33,915 bases of DNA from Desulfobacteraceae bacterium (GTDB lineage: Bacteria > Desulfobacterota > Desulfobacteria > Desulfobacterales > JAABSP01): positions 1-33,915 of the forward strand of contig JAABTM010000021.1 of NCBI GenBank assembly GCA_011389855.1, read 5' to 3'. A program made the position numbers and the translations under genes. Shown in pieces: positions 18,212 through 26,530 of this stretch. Each line of letters opens with the position of its first letter. Within the stretch, counting starts at the first letter, position 1. The notes beneath the pieces are model-generated. The model ran no database searches and had not been told where the DNA came from. It worked only from the letters and a program-made list of their open reading frames with translations.

Positions 18212-18616
18212 TTATGACCTTTTGGAATCTGATCGGGTTGACAAGCCCGATCCTGCTTTTTCCAGATTCTCCGCGAGCTTATCGAAGTTAAACCCTTGAT
18301 CGCGAACGGACAAGAGGCGCTCTCTCAACGCATCCGTCGGCGCGCGTTTGGCCATTTCATCGATCAGTTCTTCGTACTGGGGAATGATGCTCTCGAACAC
18401 CAAGTCGTTTTCAATACAGATGGTCGGCAGGACTTTGCCTTTGAGTTCCATGAATTTGGCGACGCTGTCCTGGTTTTTAATCGACCATTCTTTATAAACA
18501 ATCATCTCTTGAACATCATCGGGCAACGCGGCGATGGATTCCATCATGTACCCGCAGGCCGCGCATTGCACGCTGTCCAAGGTCAAAACATCTATGTTGA
18601 TTTTGTCTTCAGACAT
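18212..18616 (-). CDS. Thioredoxin-like protein (CAAC motif), Cys paralogue of the UxxC protein at 29275-29583
   Basis: INIDVLTLDSVQCAACGYMMESIAALPDDVQEMIVYKEWSIKNQDSVAKFMELKGKVLPTICIENDLVFESIIPQYEELIDEM. Confidence 0.82.
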   Translation of the reverse strand: MSEDKINIDVLTLDSVQCAACGYMMESIAALPDDVQEMIVYKEWSIKNQDSVAKFMELKGKVLPTICIENDLVFESIIPQYEELIDEMAKRAPTDALRERLLSVRDQGFNFDKLAENLEKAGSGLSTRSDSKRS

Positions 18617-18643
18617 GATCCGAATCCTCCTGTATCTAATCTG

Positions 18644-19678
18644 TTACCATGAGTCCGGATACTTGGTATAATATTGATCGTACCAATCTCTGGCTTCAAT
18701 CGCTTGATCCATATGTTCCACCGGAACATCGTAGGGCATGTCTCACCCAGGGGCGAATGTGTAGCCGTGCTGACCGCCCGCGGCAAGGCTTACGATGGCG
18801 TCCTCCCGCGGCGAGAGCAGCCCGAGGCTCAGGGCCAGGGTCAGCTTCAGGTTGCCGCCGAAGCCGACTTTGTGTTTGAGGGCCAGGTCCCGGATGAAGT
18901 TCATGTTCATCTGCTCGTCGATGGCGAAACCGTGGGTCCCGATTTTACAGACTTCTTCCATGACCTTGGTGGCGTCTCCGCAGATGAAAAAGGACGAGGT
19001 CAACCCGGCATCCTTTATCACTTTGTTGGCGGCCTGGCTGTTGGGGGTCACGAACTTCCGGAAGGTTTCAGCCTTGATCTGGGAGGCCACGGGATCGACG
19101 TTGGCGATGATGTCGCACCCCATTTCAGCATAAAGCTCGGCCGATTTGGCGCCGACTTCCCCTGCGAACTTGCAGACTTCGGCGGCGAAATCCGGATGCT
19201 TATATACATCCGTAAAAATCCGGACGCCGGCCAGATGGGAAGCCAGGGTCAACGGGCCGCAGAACAAGCCCATCAACGCGCAGTCCAGTTCCTCCAATTG
19301 CGGTTTGGCGATCTTGGCCGCCTCGAAAATCACCGGCCAGCGGCCCGAATCCTTAGTGGGCAGTTGGAGGCCGGCCTCGGCCGGGGTCTTCTTGGAGCAA
19401 GGGTGATCGGTCACGGATGGAACGTTGTCGGGCCACCACTTCAGGCCGCAACCCACCGCGTTCGCCTCCACGGAAAGGTCGAACAAAAGCGGAATGCCGT
19501 CCGCCTTGTACCGTTTGGCGGTATGGACCACGCCTTTGGCTAACAGTTCAGGATCCTTTAGCATTTTATCAGCGGGTTCGTTAATGAGAAAAGCGCAATG
19601 GACCCCCGAATAGGGAACCCATGGCGCTTTAACGGTCTTCTTTCCTCGATAGGCATCAATCAGCATCTGCTTGGCCAT
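18644..19678 (-). CDS. Candidate selenoprotein: MtaA/URO-D-type corrinoid methyltransferase with Sec312
   Basis: Track ORF stops at TGA 18743-18745 after ...GGQHGYTFAPG. The same frame continues U-DMPYDVPVEHMDQAIEARDWYDQYYTKYPDSW* to TAA 18644-18646, matching the family C-terminal (A/P)GC(D/E)xP motif in paralogues (WPGCDLWPD, TTGCEFPPN). Confidence 0.93.
18713..18729 (-). promoter_or_regulatory. SECIS-like stem-loop downstream of UGA (AUGUUCC-GGU-GGAACAU)
   Basis: Perfect 7-bp stem with GGU loop, 13 nt after the UGA codon. Confidence 0.78.
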
Positions 19679-19786
19679 GAGGACGCTCCTTTCTCTTTCT
19701 GACGGTTAAGGTTCCAACTACCGAACAAAAATTGCCTGATTAATGTACCTCCTTTCCTCTTTAACATGTAGTGGTGACAAAACCTC

Positions 19787-20267
19787 TCATTCCAGGAGGA
19801 TAATGGCGTAATAGCTGAAAACGTCGTCGGCGTTTCCAGCCACCGCCGTCTCGATTCCCACATTTTTCAGGGTTCCGATGACATCGATGGAAAACGATTC
19901 CACCGAAGGTCGTTTTTCCTGTGGGAAGCGACAATCTGACCTGCATCGCCCGCTTGCGTTTGTTGTCGCGATAAAAATCCGGACATTTGGCGCTGCCCAC
20001 CAGCAACAGGGCGAGCTGGTATTCATCGAGGACCTTTCGGACCTTGTCGGGATTGGGGGTGGCCGGCGGGCAGCGCCGGTTGGTGTTGTATTTGGCGCAG
20101 CCGTAGCGGCATTTGAGGTGGACCCATTCGGCCACGAGAATTTTTTCGACGCCAATTGGGATCACCTCGTTCAATCCATATTTCCGGCTCTTTGCAAGCA
20201 GGCGGTCCAGCAGATGGTTTGAGACGCCCTTGTCATCTTTAAATCGGACGACCTTATTCGTCGCCAT
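19787..20267 (-). pseudogene. Disrupted DUF2284 gene (internal deletion plus frameshift)
   Basis: N-part VAEWVHLKCRYGCAKYNTNRRCPPATPNPDKVRKVLDEYQLALLLVGSAKCPDFYRDNKRKRAMQV; C-part in another frame DCRFPQEKRPSVESFSIDVIGTLKNVGIETAVAGNADDVFSYYAIILLE. The central Cys-rich block of DUF2284 is missing. Confidence 0.75.
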
Positions 20268-20628
20268 GATGGGGGGCCTTTTCACCTTCATCGAAACGGA
20301 GGGTCACATTCCGCGGCAGCGCCATGTCCATGGCGACTTCGGCGGTTTTCACAATCGCCAGTGGAATGCCGCAGGACGGGTGGCATCCCGACTGATCGGC
20401 GGCCCGGTAAACCGGATTCCGGGTCATGGGAAGGAAAACCTCCTTCAAGGTCAATTCCGTCAGCGTCCCGGACAGTTTTTGTATCTGGCGGCATTCAGAG
20501 CCGGTGATTGCGATTTTCACCGTCCTTTTGCCGTTTTTCCGAGCCGTGATCCGGCAAACGAAGCCGCAGACGCCGGGATCGACATGCATGCAAACGAATT
20601 CGGTCGTATCTGTTTTCGAAGATGTCAT
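20254..20628 (-). CDS. Conserved hypothetical Cys-rich small protein
   Basis: 124 aa; DPGVCGFVCRITARKNGKRTVKIAITGSECRQIQKLSGTL...GCHPSCGIPLAIVKTAEVAMDMALPRNVTLRF. Confidence 0.75.
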   Translation of the reverse strand: MTSSKTDTTEFVCMHVDPGVCGFVCRITARKNGKRTVKIAITGSECRQIQKLSGTLTELTLKEVFLPMTRNPVYRAADQSGCHPSCGIPLAIVKTAEVAMDMALPRNVTLRFDEGEKAPHHGDE

Positions 20629-20658
20629 GGCGCCGCGTTCCTATGCTAAAGTTGGGAG

Positions 20659-20694
20659 CCGCCGGCCGGCGATCGGTTCAACGCCGGCCGGCGG
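20659..20694. terminator. Strong GC-rich hairpin after the RACo gene
   Basis: ccgccggccggcg (20659-20671) / cgccggccggcgg (20682-20694), 10-nt loop; no clear U-tract, so terminator role is uncertain. Confidence 0.45.
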
Positions 20695-20721
20695 GAAGGA
20701 GGATCAAAAACAGGGCTAATG

Positions 20722-22809
20722 TTATTGATCCAGGATGTCGTCGGGAACTATGCCGCGCAGATGGGGAAAGTCGTCTTTCATGTGCGGCAACTGCATGGAT
20801 TCCATGAAATCCTGCTGGAAAGTGGACTCCACCGTCAACTCGATGTATTCCACGTTGCGCGAACACCAGTTGGCTTCGACGCGTTTTTTCCTGTCGAGAA
20901 GCGCCGCGCGGCATCCATCGCCGGCCGCGTTGCCGACCCCCATTATCTTTTCAATCTCGCAGTCCGGGAACAGTCCCATGGTCAGCGCTTTGGTCCGGTC
21001 CACATGGGTACCGAAAGCCCCGGCGATTTTCACCACATCCACCTTTTCCAGGCCCATGCGCTTGACCATCAGCTTGCAGCCCGCATACAGCGCGCCCTTG
21101 GCGAGCTGGATCTGACGAATATCCTTCTGGGTAATCACGATGTCCCGGTCAATGCTGGATTCCTTGGCCCAGGCCAGTACGAACTCGGGCTGATTGGTAT
21201 CCGGGTTCTTGCGGAACCGGGGAAATTCTTTCAGTTCTTTTTTGTTGAACACCCCGCTTTTGGTGATGACGCCGGAACTGTACAATTCAGCCAGAACATC
21301 CAGAATGCCGGAACCGCAAATCCCCTTGGCCTTCATTTCCTCGGGCTCGGAGAATTTGCGCCAGGCGTCGCGGCCGATCACCTTGTAATCCACTTCTTTG
21401 GTTTCCCGGTCGATGTTAATACGCTCGATAGCTCCGGGGGCGGCCCGCATGCCATAGGACAATTGAGCGCCTTCCAGGGCCGGACCGGTGGCGCAGGAAG
21501 AAGAGATCAGCTTATGCCGATTGCCCAGCACCAGTTCACCATTGGTGCCGATATCGATAATCAACTGGTTTTCCTCATGCTTGTAGGGTTCTTCCGCGAT
21601 CAGAACGCCCACGTTGTCGGCGCCCACGAAACCGGCTTCATTGGGCAGGACGAACATGTACGAGGAAGGATTGATCTTCACGCCCAGATCGCGGGCCTTG
21701 ATATCCATGCTGTGGTGAATGACCGGGGGAAACGGCGCCATGCCCACATATTCCGGATTCAAGCCGAGCAGGATGTGGTGCATGGCCGTGTTGAACCCGA
21801 TGGTGATATCTTCAACATCATCGATGGACAGACGCAGATATTCCTTGCCGTCTTCGATCACCTCGACGAACCCGTCATCTTCAATCACCTCCGCAGATTG
21901 GGCGGCCGCCTCTTCACCCTTCTTCTTTTTCTTCTTTTTCTTCTTGGGGTGGGTGGCGGCCACGGCCTTTTCGATGAGTTCGTTGAGCCCTTCGATGATG
22001 TCGTCGCTCATCCGTTTGAGGCCGTCCGGGGTGGTCATGTGGAAGGTGATCCGGGCCATGACGTCCTCGCCGTATTTGCACTGCGGATTCATCATGGAAA
22101 CGGTGTCGATCACTTCCATCGTGGTCAGATCGCAGAAATAGGCCGCCACCGTGGTGGTGCCCACATCGATGGCCAGACCATAGGATTTTTCGTGTTTTCC
22201 CGGTCGGATTCGAACGATTTCCTTATTGTTCCAGACGCTGACGGTCACCGCCCACTTACCCTCCCGCAATGCGTCGGGCAGGGTGCGGAGGGTGAAAATA
22301 TCGCAGGTCAGGTTCTGAAGGCCATAGTCCCGCTCCAGGCCCCGGCAGATCCGCTCGAAATCGCCGGTGGGTTCCTCGAAGGTAGGGGCGTCCACTTGCA
22401 CGTGGTACACCCGAACCGCGGGATCATGATCGATGGGGATGTCGCGTGCGGCTTTGCTGACCACCTGCTTGCCGGCCCGGGATTCCTCGGGAACGAAAAT
22501 CAGCATGTCGCCTTCGATTTTGGCCATGCATCCCAATCGGAAACCCTTCTCCCTCCGACCGGCGTTGATGAACTTTTCTTCCTCTTCCTGCCATGCGCTG
22601 CAATTGGCCTTGCTGGAGGTAATGCCGTATTTTTCAAAATGGCCTTCCTCCACCCGGACAATGCACTTGCCGCACACCTTTTTTTCACCGCACAGCGCTT
22701 CGATGTCGACACCGAGCAGGCGGGATGCTTCGATAATATTGATTCCCTTGGGAACTTCCCCCCTTCGGCCGGAAGGTTGAAAGATGACCATGGCTTTGTC
22801 GTCACTCAT
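20722..22809 (-). CDS. RACo-type corrinoid activation protein (2Fe-2S ferredoxin-like N-terminus plus ASKHA/DUF4445 ATPase)
   Basis: INIIEASRLLGVDIEALCGEKKVCGKCIVRVEEGHFE (2Fe-2S), GLAIDVGTTTVAAYFCDLTTMEVIDTVSMMNPQCKYGEDVMARI, QLIIDIGTNGELVLGNRHKLISSSCATGPALEGAQLSYGMRAAPGAIE. Confidence 0.94.
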   Translation of the reverse strand: MSDDKAMVIFQPSGRRGEVPKGINIIEASRLLGVDIEALCGEKKVCGKCIVRVEEGHFEKYGITSSKANCSAWQEEEEKFINAGRREKGFRLGCMAKIEGDMLIFVPEESRAGKQVVSKAARDIPIDHDPAVRVYHVQVDAPTFEEPTGDFERICRGLERDYGLQNLTCDIFTLRTLPDALREGKWAVTVSVWNNKEIVRIRPGKHEKSYGLAIDVGTTTVAAYFCDLTTMEVIDTVSMMNPQCKYGEDVMARITFHMTTPDGLKRMSDDIIEGLNELIEKAVAATHPKKKKKKKKKGEEAAAQSAEVIEDDGFVEVIEDGKEYLRLSIDDVEDITIGFNTAMHHILLGLNPEYVGMAPFPPVIHHSMDIKARDLGVKINPSSYMFVLPNEAGFVGADNVGVLIAEEPYKHEENQLIIDIGTNGELVLGNRHKLISSSCATGPALEGAQLSYGMRAAPGAIERINIDRETKEVDYKVIGRDAWRKFSEPEEMKAKGICGSGILDVLAELYSSGVITKSGVFNKKELKEFPRFRKNPDTNQPEFVLAWAKESSIDRDIVITQKDIRQIQLAKGALYAGCKLMVKRMGLEKVDVVKIAGAFGTHVDRTKALTMGLFPDCEIEKIMGVGNAAGDGCRAALLDRKKRVEANWCSRNVEYIELTVESTFQQDFMESMQLPHMKDDFPHLRGIVPDDILDQ

Positions 22810-22923
22810 GCGCAGATATCCTCCTGATCTTATGCTTAGTCCTCCGCTCCTGAAAGGGGTTAGGGGGCGGGTCCCGTTCCCGGAGGACGAGACCCGTTGC
22901 GGGCGGAGATGTTGATGGGGGTG

Positions 22924-23586
22924 CTACTTGTTTCGCATTTCCCTTAACCGGGCGATCATTTTGATGCCTTCTGAAACCGCGTTTCCGGCCGATTCGGCAT
23001 ACCCGTCGGCGCCGAACAGATTGGCGACGTCCTTGGTCACGGGCGCGCCTCCCAGCATGATGGCCACATTGGGATTCTTCTCCTTGATCATCTTGATGAC
23101 CTTTTTCATGCCCAGCATGGTGGTGGTCATCATGGCGGACATGGCGACCACTTCCGAGTCGGTGCGCAACTGCTCTTCGACGAATTTTTCAAGGGGAACA
23201 TCCCGGCCCAGGTCATGGACATCCCAGCCGGCCACGTCGAACATCATCTTGACCAGGTTCTTTCCGATGTCGTGAACATCGCCCTGAATCGAGCCGATGA
23301 CCACCTGGGCGTTGATCCCGTCCTCTTTCTTGGGAACATGGGGACGCAGAATCGCCAAACCGGCATAGAGCGCGTCCGCGCACATGAGAACCTCGGGGAC
23401 GAAATATTCGTTTTTGTCGTACAGTTCGCCCACGATCTCCATGCCCGCGGCCAGACCGTCCATGATGCCTTCCAGCGGATCGTAGCCCCCGTCCAGCCAA
23501 CCCTGGGCGGCTTCCCTGACAGTATCTTCCTCATATTCGACAACGCCGTTTTTCATCTGCTCCTGAAATTCTTCCTTGCTTGCCAT
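22924..23586 (-). CDS. Corrinoid (B12-binding) methyl-carrier protein, MtaC/MtbC/MtvC-like
   Basis: VVIGSIQGDVHDIGKNLVKMMFDVAGWDVHDLGRDVPLEKFVEE...NVAIMLGGAPVTKDVANLFGADGYAESAGNAV: DxHxxG corrinoid-binding motif. Confidence 0.95.
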   Translation of the reverse strand: MASKEEFQEQMKNGVVEYEEDTVREAAQGWLDGGYDPLEGIMDGLAAGMEIVGELYDKNEYFVPEVLMCADALYAGLAILRPHVPKKEDGINAQVVIGSIQGDVHDIGKNLVKMMFDVAGWDVHDLGRDVPLEKFVEEQLRTDSEVVAMSAMMTTTMLGMKKVIKMIKEKNPNVAIMLGGAPVTKDVANLFGADGYAESAGNAVSEGIKMIARLREMRNK

Positions 23587-23652
23587 TGAACCTTCCTCCT
23601 TTTCTGATTTTTTAAAAGTCGCATCCTAATGTCGTCGATGGACGATCGATGT

Positions 23653-24705
23653 TTACAGCCGACCGACCGCCGGGCTGGCCGGCTTGCCGTATTCGCGCAC
23701 GGTCTCCACGATCGCCCTCATATTGTCTTCCTTGATGTCCGGCCACAGGTCGCAACCGGGCCAGACGGCGTCCACCTTGCCGTCAATGTTCGTCTTGATG
23801 CCGGCAACGGCTTCCTCCACCGTGGTTTCTTCCTTGCAGGGAAGGGCGAACACGTCGAAGTTGCCCAGCACGAGGACGTCGTCGCCGACCTTTTCGCGGG
23901 TTTCCGTGAGGTTGTTCTTGATATCGACGCTCAGGGCATCGGCGCCGCAATCGTTCATCATCGGGATGATCAGGTCCGTGGCGCCGCAGATGTGAAGCAC
24001 CTTGGGGGATTCCCAGGATTCCAGGATTCTCATGACTCGGGGCTTGATCATTTCCTTCCAGGTTTTCGGGCTGATGAGGTCCGTGCCCGTGGCCATCTCG
24101 CGCAGGGTCATGTAATCCGCGCCGGCGGCCTTGTAGGCCCCGCTGACCTTGATGAGCATGTCGGTGATCTTGTCCAGAACCTCCTCCACCTTTTTCTTCT
24201 GCTTGAAGACGCCCTTGAGCAACAGGTCCAGCTCCAGGAGCTGACCCGCCATGGTGAACGGTCCCAGGACCCAGCTGCCGATGGCGCGATCCGGGGCCAG
24301 CTCCTTGGCCTTCCGGATGGCCTCGCATACCATGGGAACCCGACCCATCTCGGCGATGTTGTCGGGAAATTCCACATCGTCCATGGTTTGCCAGATCTTT
24401 TCCGGGATGGTGGGGTAGAGGATATCCATGGAATCCTCGTACAGGCTGATCTCGTTGCCCACGGCCTGGGATTCGACGGTCATGTCGAAAGGAACGACCA
24501 CGGAATCGAAACCGAACATCTCGCTGGTGGTGACGGCGGCTTTGGCCATCATCTCGGCATTGGTGTGCACCTTGGCAAACTGGTAACCGAGTTGGGTAAT
24601 GGCCGGCATGAGCACCATCCCCATTCCGCTGAAAAAGGGCATGGTGTCCACGGGTTCCTTGTTGAACATACGCATCACACGTTCTTTCGGGGTGAGTTCC
24701 GCCAT
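23653..24705 (-). CDS. MtaA/URO-D-type corrinoid methyltransferase
   Basis: MAELTPKERVMRMFNKEPVDTMPFFSGMGMVLMPAITQLGYQF...KVLHICGATDLIIPMMNDCGADALSVDIKNNL...AVWPGCDLWPDIKEDNMRAIVETVREYGK. Confidence 0.93.
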   Translation of the reverse strand: MAELTPKERVMRMFNKEPVDTMPFFSGMGMVLMPAITQLGYQFAKVHTNAEMMAKAAVTTSEMFGFDSVVVPFDMTVESQAVGNEISLYEDSMDILYPTIPEKIWQTMDDVEFPDNIAEMGRVPMVCEAIRKAKELAPDRAIGSWVLGPFTMAGQLLELDLLLKGVFKQKKKVEEVLDKITDMLIKVSGAYKAAGADYMTLREMATGTDLISPKTWKEMIKPRVMRILESWESPKVLHICGATDLIIPMMNDCGADALSVDIKNNLTETREKVGDDVLVLGNFDVFALPCKEETTVEEAVAGIKTNIDGKVDAVWPGCDLWPDIKEDNMRAIVETVREYGKPASPAVGRL

Positions 24706-24738
24706 TTGCTTCCTCCTTTTTGTCTTATGATAAATAGG

Positions 24739-25690
24739 CTACATGTTTTTGAGCTGTTCCACAAAGTCCGGCCACAATTTATAAAGCGGGTGGTCGGGCG
24801 CTTTCGGCAGCTCTTTGGTTTCGGCGAAAACCGCGGTCGCCAGGAAGGCCTTCGGCTTCGGCCACGGCCGGAATGATCCGCTCCGCGCCGGCCATGGGAC
24901 CTGAAAATATCATGTCGTGATAATAAAAAGCCGACAGACCCTCGAGAGCGGCATCCGTGGCGGCCCATCCATTGAAGCCCAACAACTCTCTGAAACGCTT
25001 CAAATCCATATAGGAGCCGTTGCTCGGCGCGCTGGATACCGGGAACCCCCATTTCTCCTTGATCATCCGGTTGGCGACTCCGCAAAAGGCCGCCGCGGGA
25101 CCGTTCATAACCGACGTATCCACGAAAATGGACTCGAATTCGGCGCCGACCTTGTCGATGGCGTCCAGCATTTTCTGGGTGCCGCTGATCCGTCCGGAGG
25201 GCATCTGGTCTTCCTGATCGAACGCAACCAGCAGGACGTGTTTTACGCCTATGTCGGCGATTTCCTTGACCTCGGTTTCCAGATCCTGTTCCCACACGGT
25301 CAGGCTGTTGTAAAACATCCGGTCCATCAGCCCTTTTTCAGCGCAATACTTGGCGCCCGCCAGTTTGGGCTTCATCACCCAGGCGTCGATGCAAAACGGC
25401 ATGGTGCTCTTTTCCGCCACAAAATCGATGTACCGTTCAAACTCCGCCCCGGTGTTGGCCACGATGTCGGCCATTCCCGGCACCCCGGTTTCCACGGAAA
25501 GGCGCTCCTGGTTCTTGAGCAATTCCTCGGCCCGCTTTTCATCGAACCCTTCCTTCCGCTTTCCCGAAAACACCTTGTCGCCCTTCTGAAAAATGGAACT
25601 GACGCAAACGCAGGGATACTCCCCGGGCTGCCCCCCGAATTTGACCCCGCCGACCTCGCATACTTTCTGCTCTCCGTCGATCCTGAACAT
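24739..25690 (-). pseudogene. MtrH-like methyltransferase with C-terminal +1 frameshift
   Basis: MFRIDGEQKVCEVGGVKFGGQPGEYPCVCVSSIFQKGDKVF...SGPMAGAERIIPAVAEAE, then a frame switch; the alternate frame reads AFLATAVFAETKELPKAPDHPLYKLWPDFVEQLKNM* to 24739. One extra G near 24847-24850. Confidence 0.8.
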
Positions 25691-25808
25691 CCTTGCCTCC
25701 TTGGTCTTGTGTTGCTCGGAATGGCGCTCGATGCGCTCTTGATACTATTTATACGTTACCCGTCTTATACCCCGCCACGGGAATGATGAATATCGTCTAA
25801 AAGTCGAT

Positions 25809-26429
25809 TTATTCGGACATGAAAGATGATTTAGAAGAACCGCCGCGACGATGGGGAGCGACGACGGACGGATATCGGGGCGCCACCTGAAACACGCAGG
25901 TCTCATCGCGCATCATTTTGCAATTCAGCTCCTCCACCCGGTAATACTCCGGGCACTGCTGGGCGATGACGGCCAGAACCCCGGCGATCCAGCCCCGGGA
26001 GAAATGACACCCCGGCGTATCCCGGCGGCCGTGTTTGGCCAGCCAGCCGGTCACATGGTGACTGGACGGGCTGACGATGCGCCATTGATCGGGTCCGTTT
26101 TTTTCGAAATGGATGATGCCCATTCCGCAATTCTGGTACAGGATCTCGGCCATTTCCAATCTGGATTTGACCGAGCGAATCATGGGATAGTCTCTCAGGT
26201 ACGCTTTAAAATCGCGATAAATGGCCTCCTCCGCCGACCGGCGGAGCAGATCGACGCCCGACTGTCCCAGGGCGTCTTCCAGGGTCTTTTGCAGGTTGAT
26301 GTTGTAATGGTGGCAATGCATGGCGATGGGTTGGCCCGACAGGACCACCCGGTGCGCATTCCGGTTCAGATCGCTTTTCCAGTTCGTCGTGGCCGTGCGC
26401 CGCCCATCCGACATCCGGGTGTTTGACAT
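25809..26429 (-). CDS. V4R/4-vinyl-reductase-like small-molecule-binding protein
   Basis: ALGQSGVDLLRRSAEEAIYRDFKAYLRDYP...EILYQNCGMGIIHFEKNGPDQWRIVSPSSHHVTGWLAKHG...RGWIAGVLAVIAQQCPEYYRVEELNCKMMRDETCVFQV. Confidence 0.65.
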   Translation of the reverse strand: MSNTRMSDGRRTATTNWKSDLNRNAHRVVLSGQPIAMHCHHYNINLQKTLEDALGQSGVDLLRRSAEEAIYRDFKAYLRDYPMIRSVKSRLEMAEILYQNCGMGIIHFEKNGPDQWRIVSPSSHHVTGWLAKHGRRDTPGCHFSRGWIAGVLAVIAQQCPEYYRVEELNCKMMRDETCVFQVAPRYPSVVAPHRRGGSSKSSFMSE

Positions 26430-26530
26430 GGCTTCCGTTCCTCTCTATATTTCTTTGCGCGCCGGGTCGGAAACGCCCGACCCGGAATGGTCGCCTTACG
26501 AATCGCCGTTGTAACGACTGGAGAAAAAAG

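Noticed and set aside
20719-22827. 702-aa plus-strand ORF opposite the RACo gene
   Set aside because: Shadow ORF caused by codon bias in a GC-rich gene; sequence is low-complexity H/G/F-rich and the minus-strand RACo protein is well recognised.
24739-24860. Programmed frameshift in the MtrH-like gene
   Set aside because: No evident slippery site plus stimulator; similar one-base events at other homopolymers suggest sequencing error or mutation.
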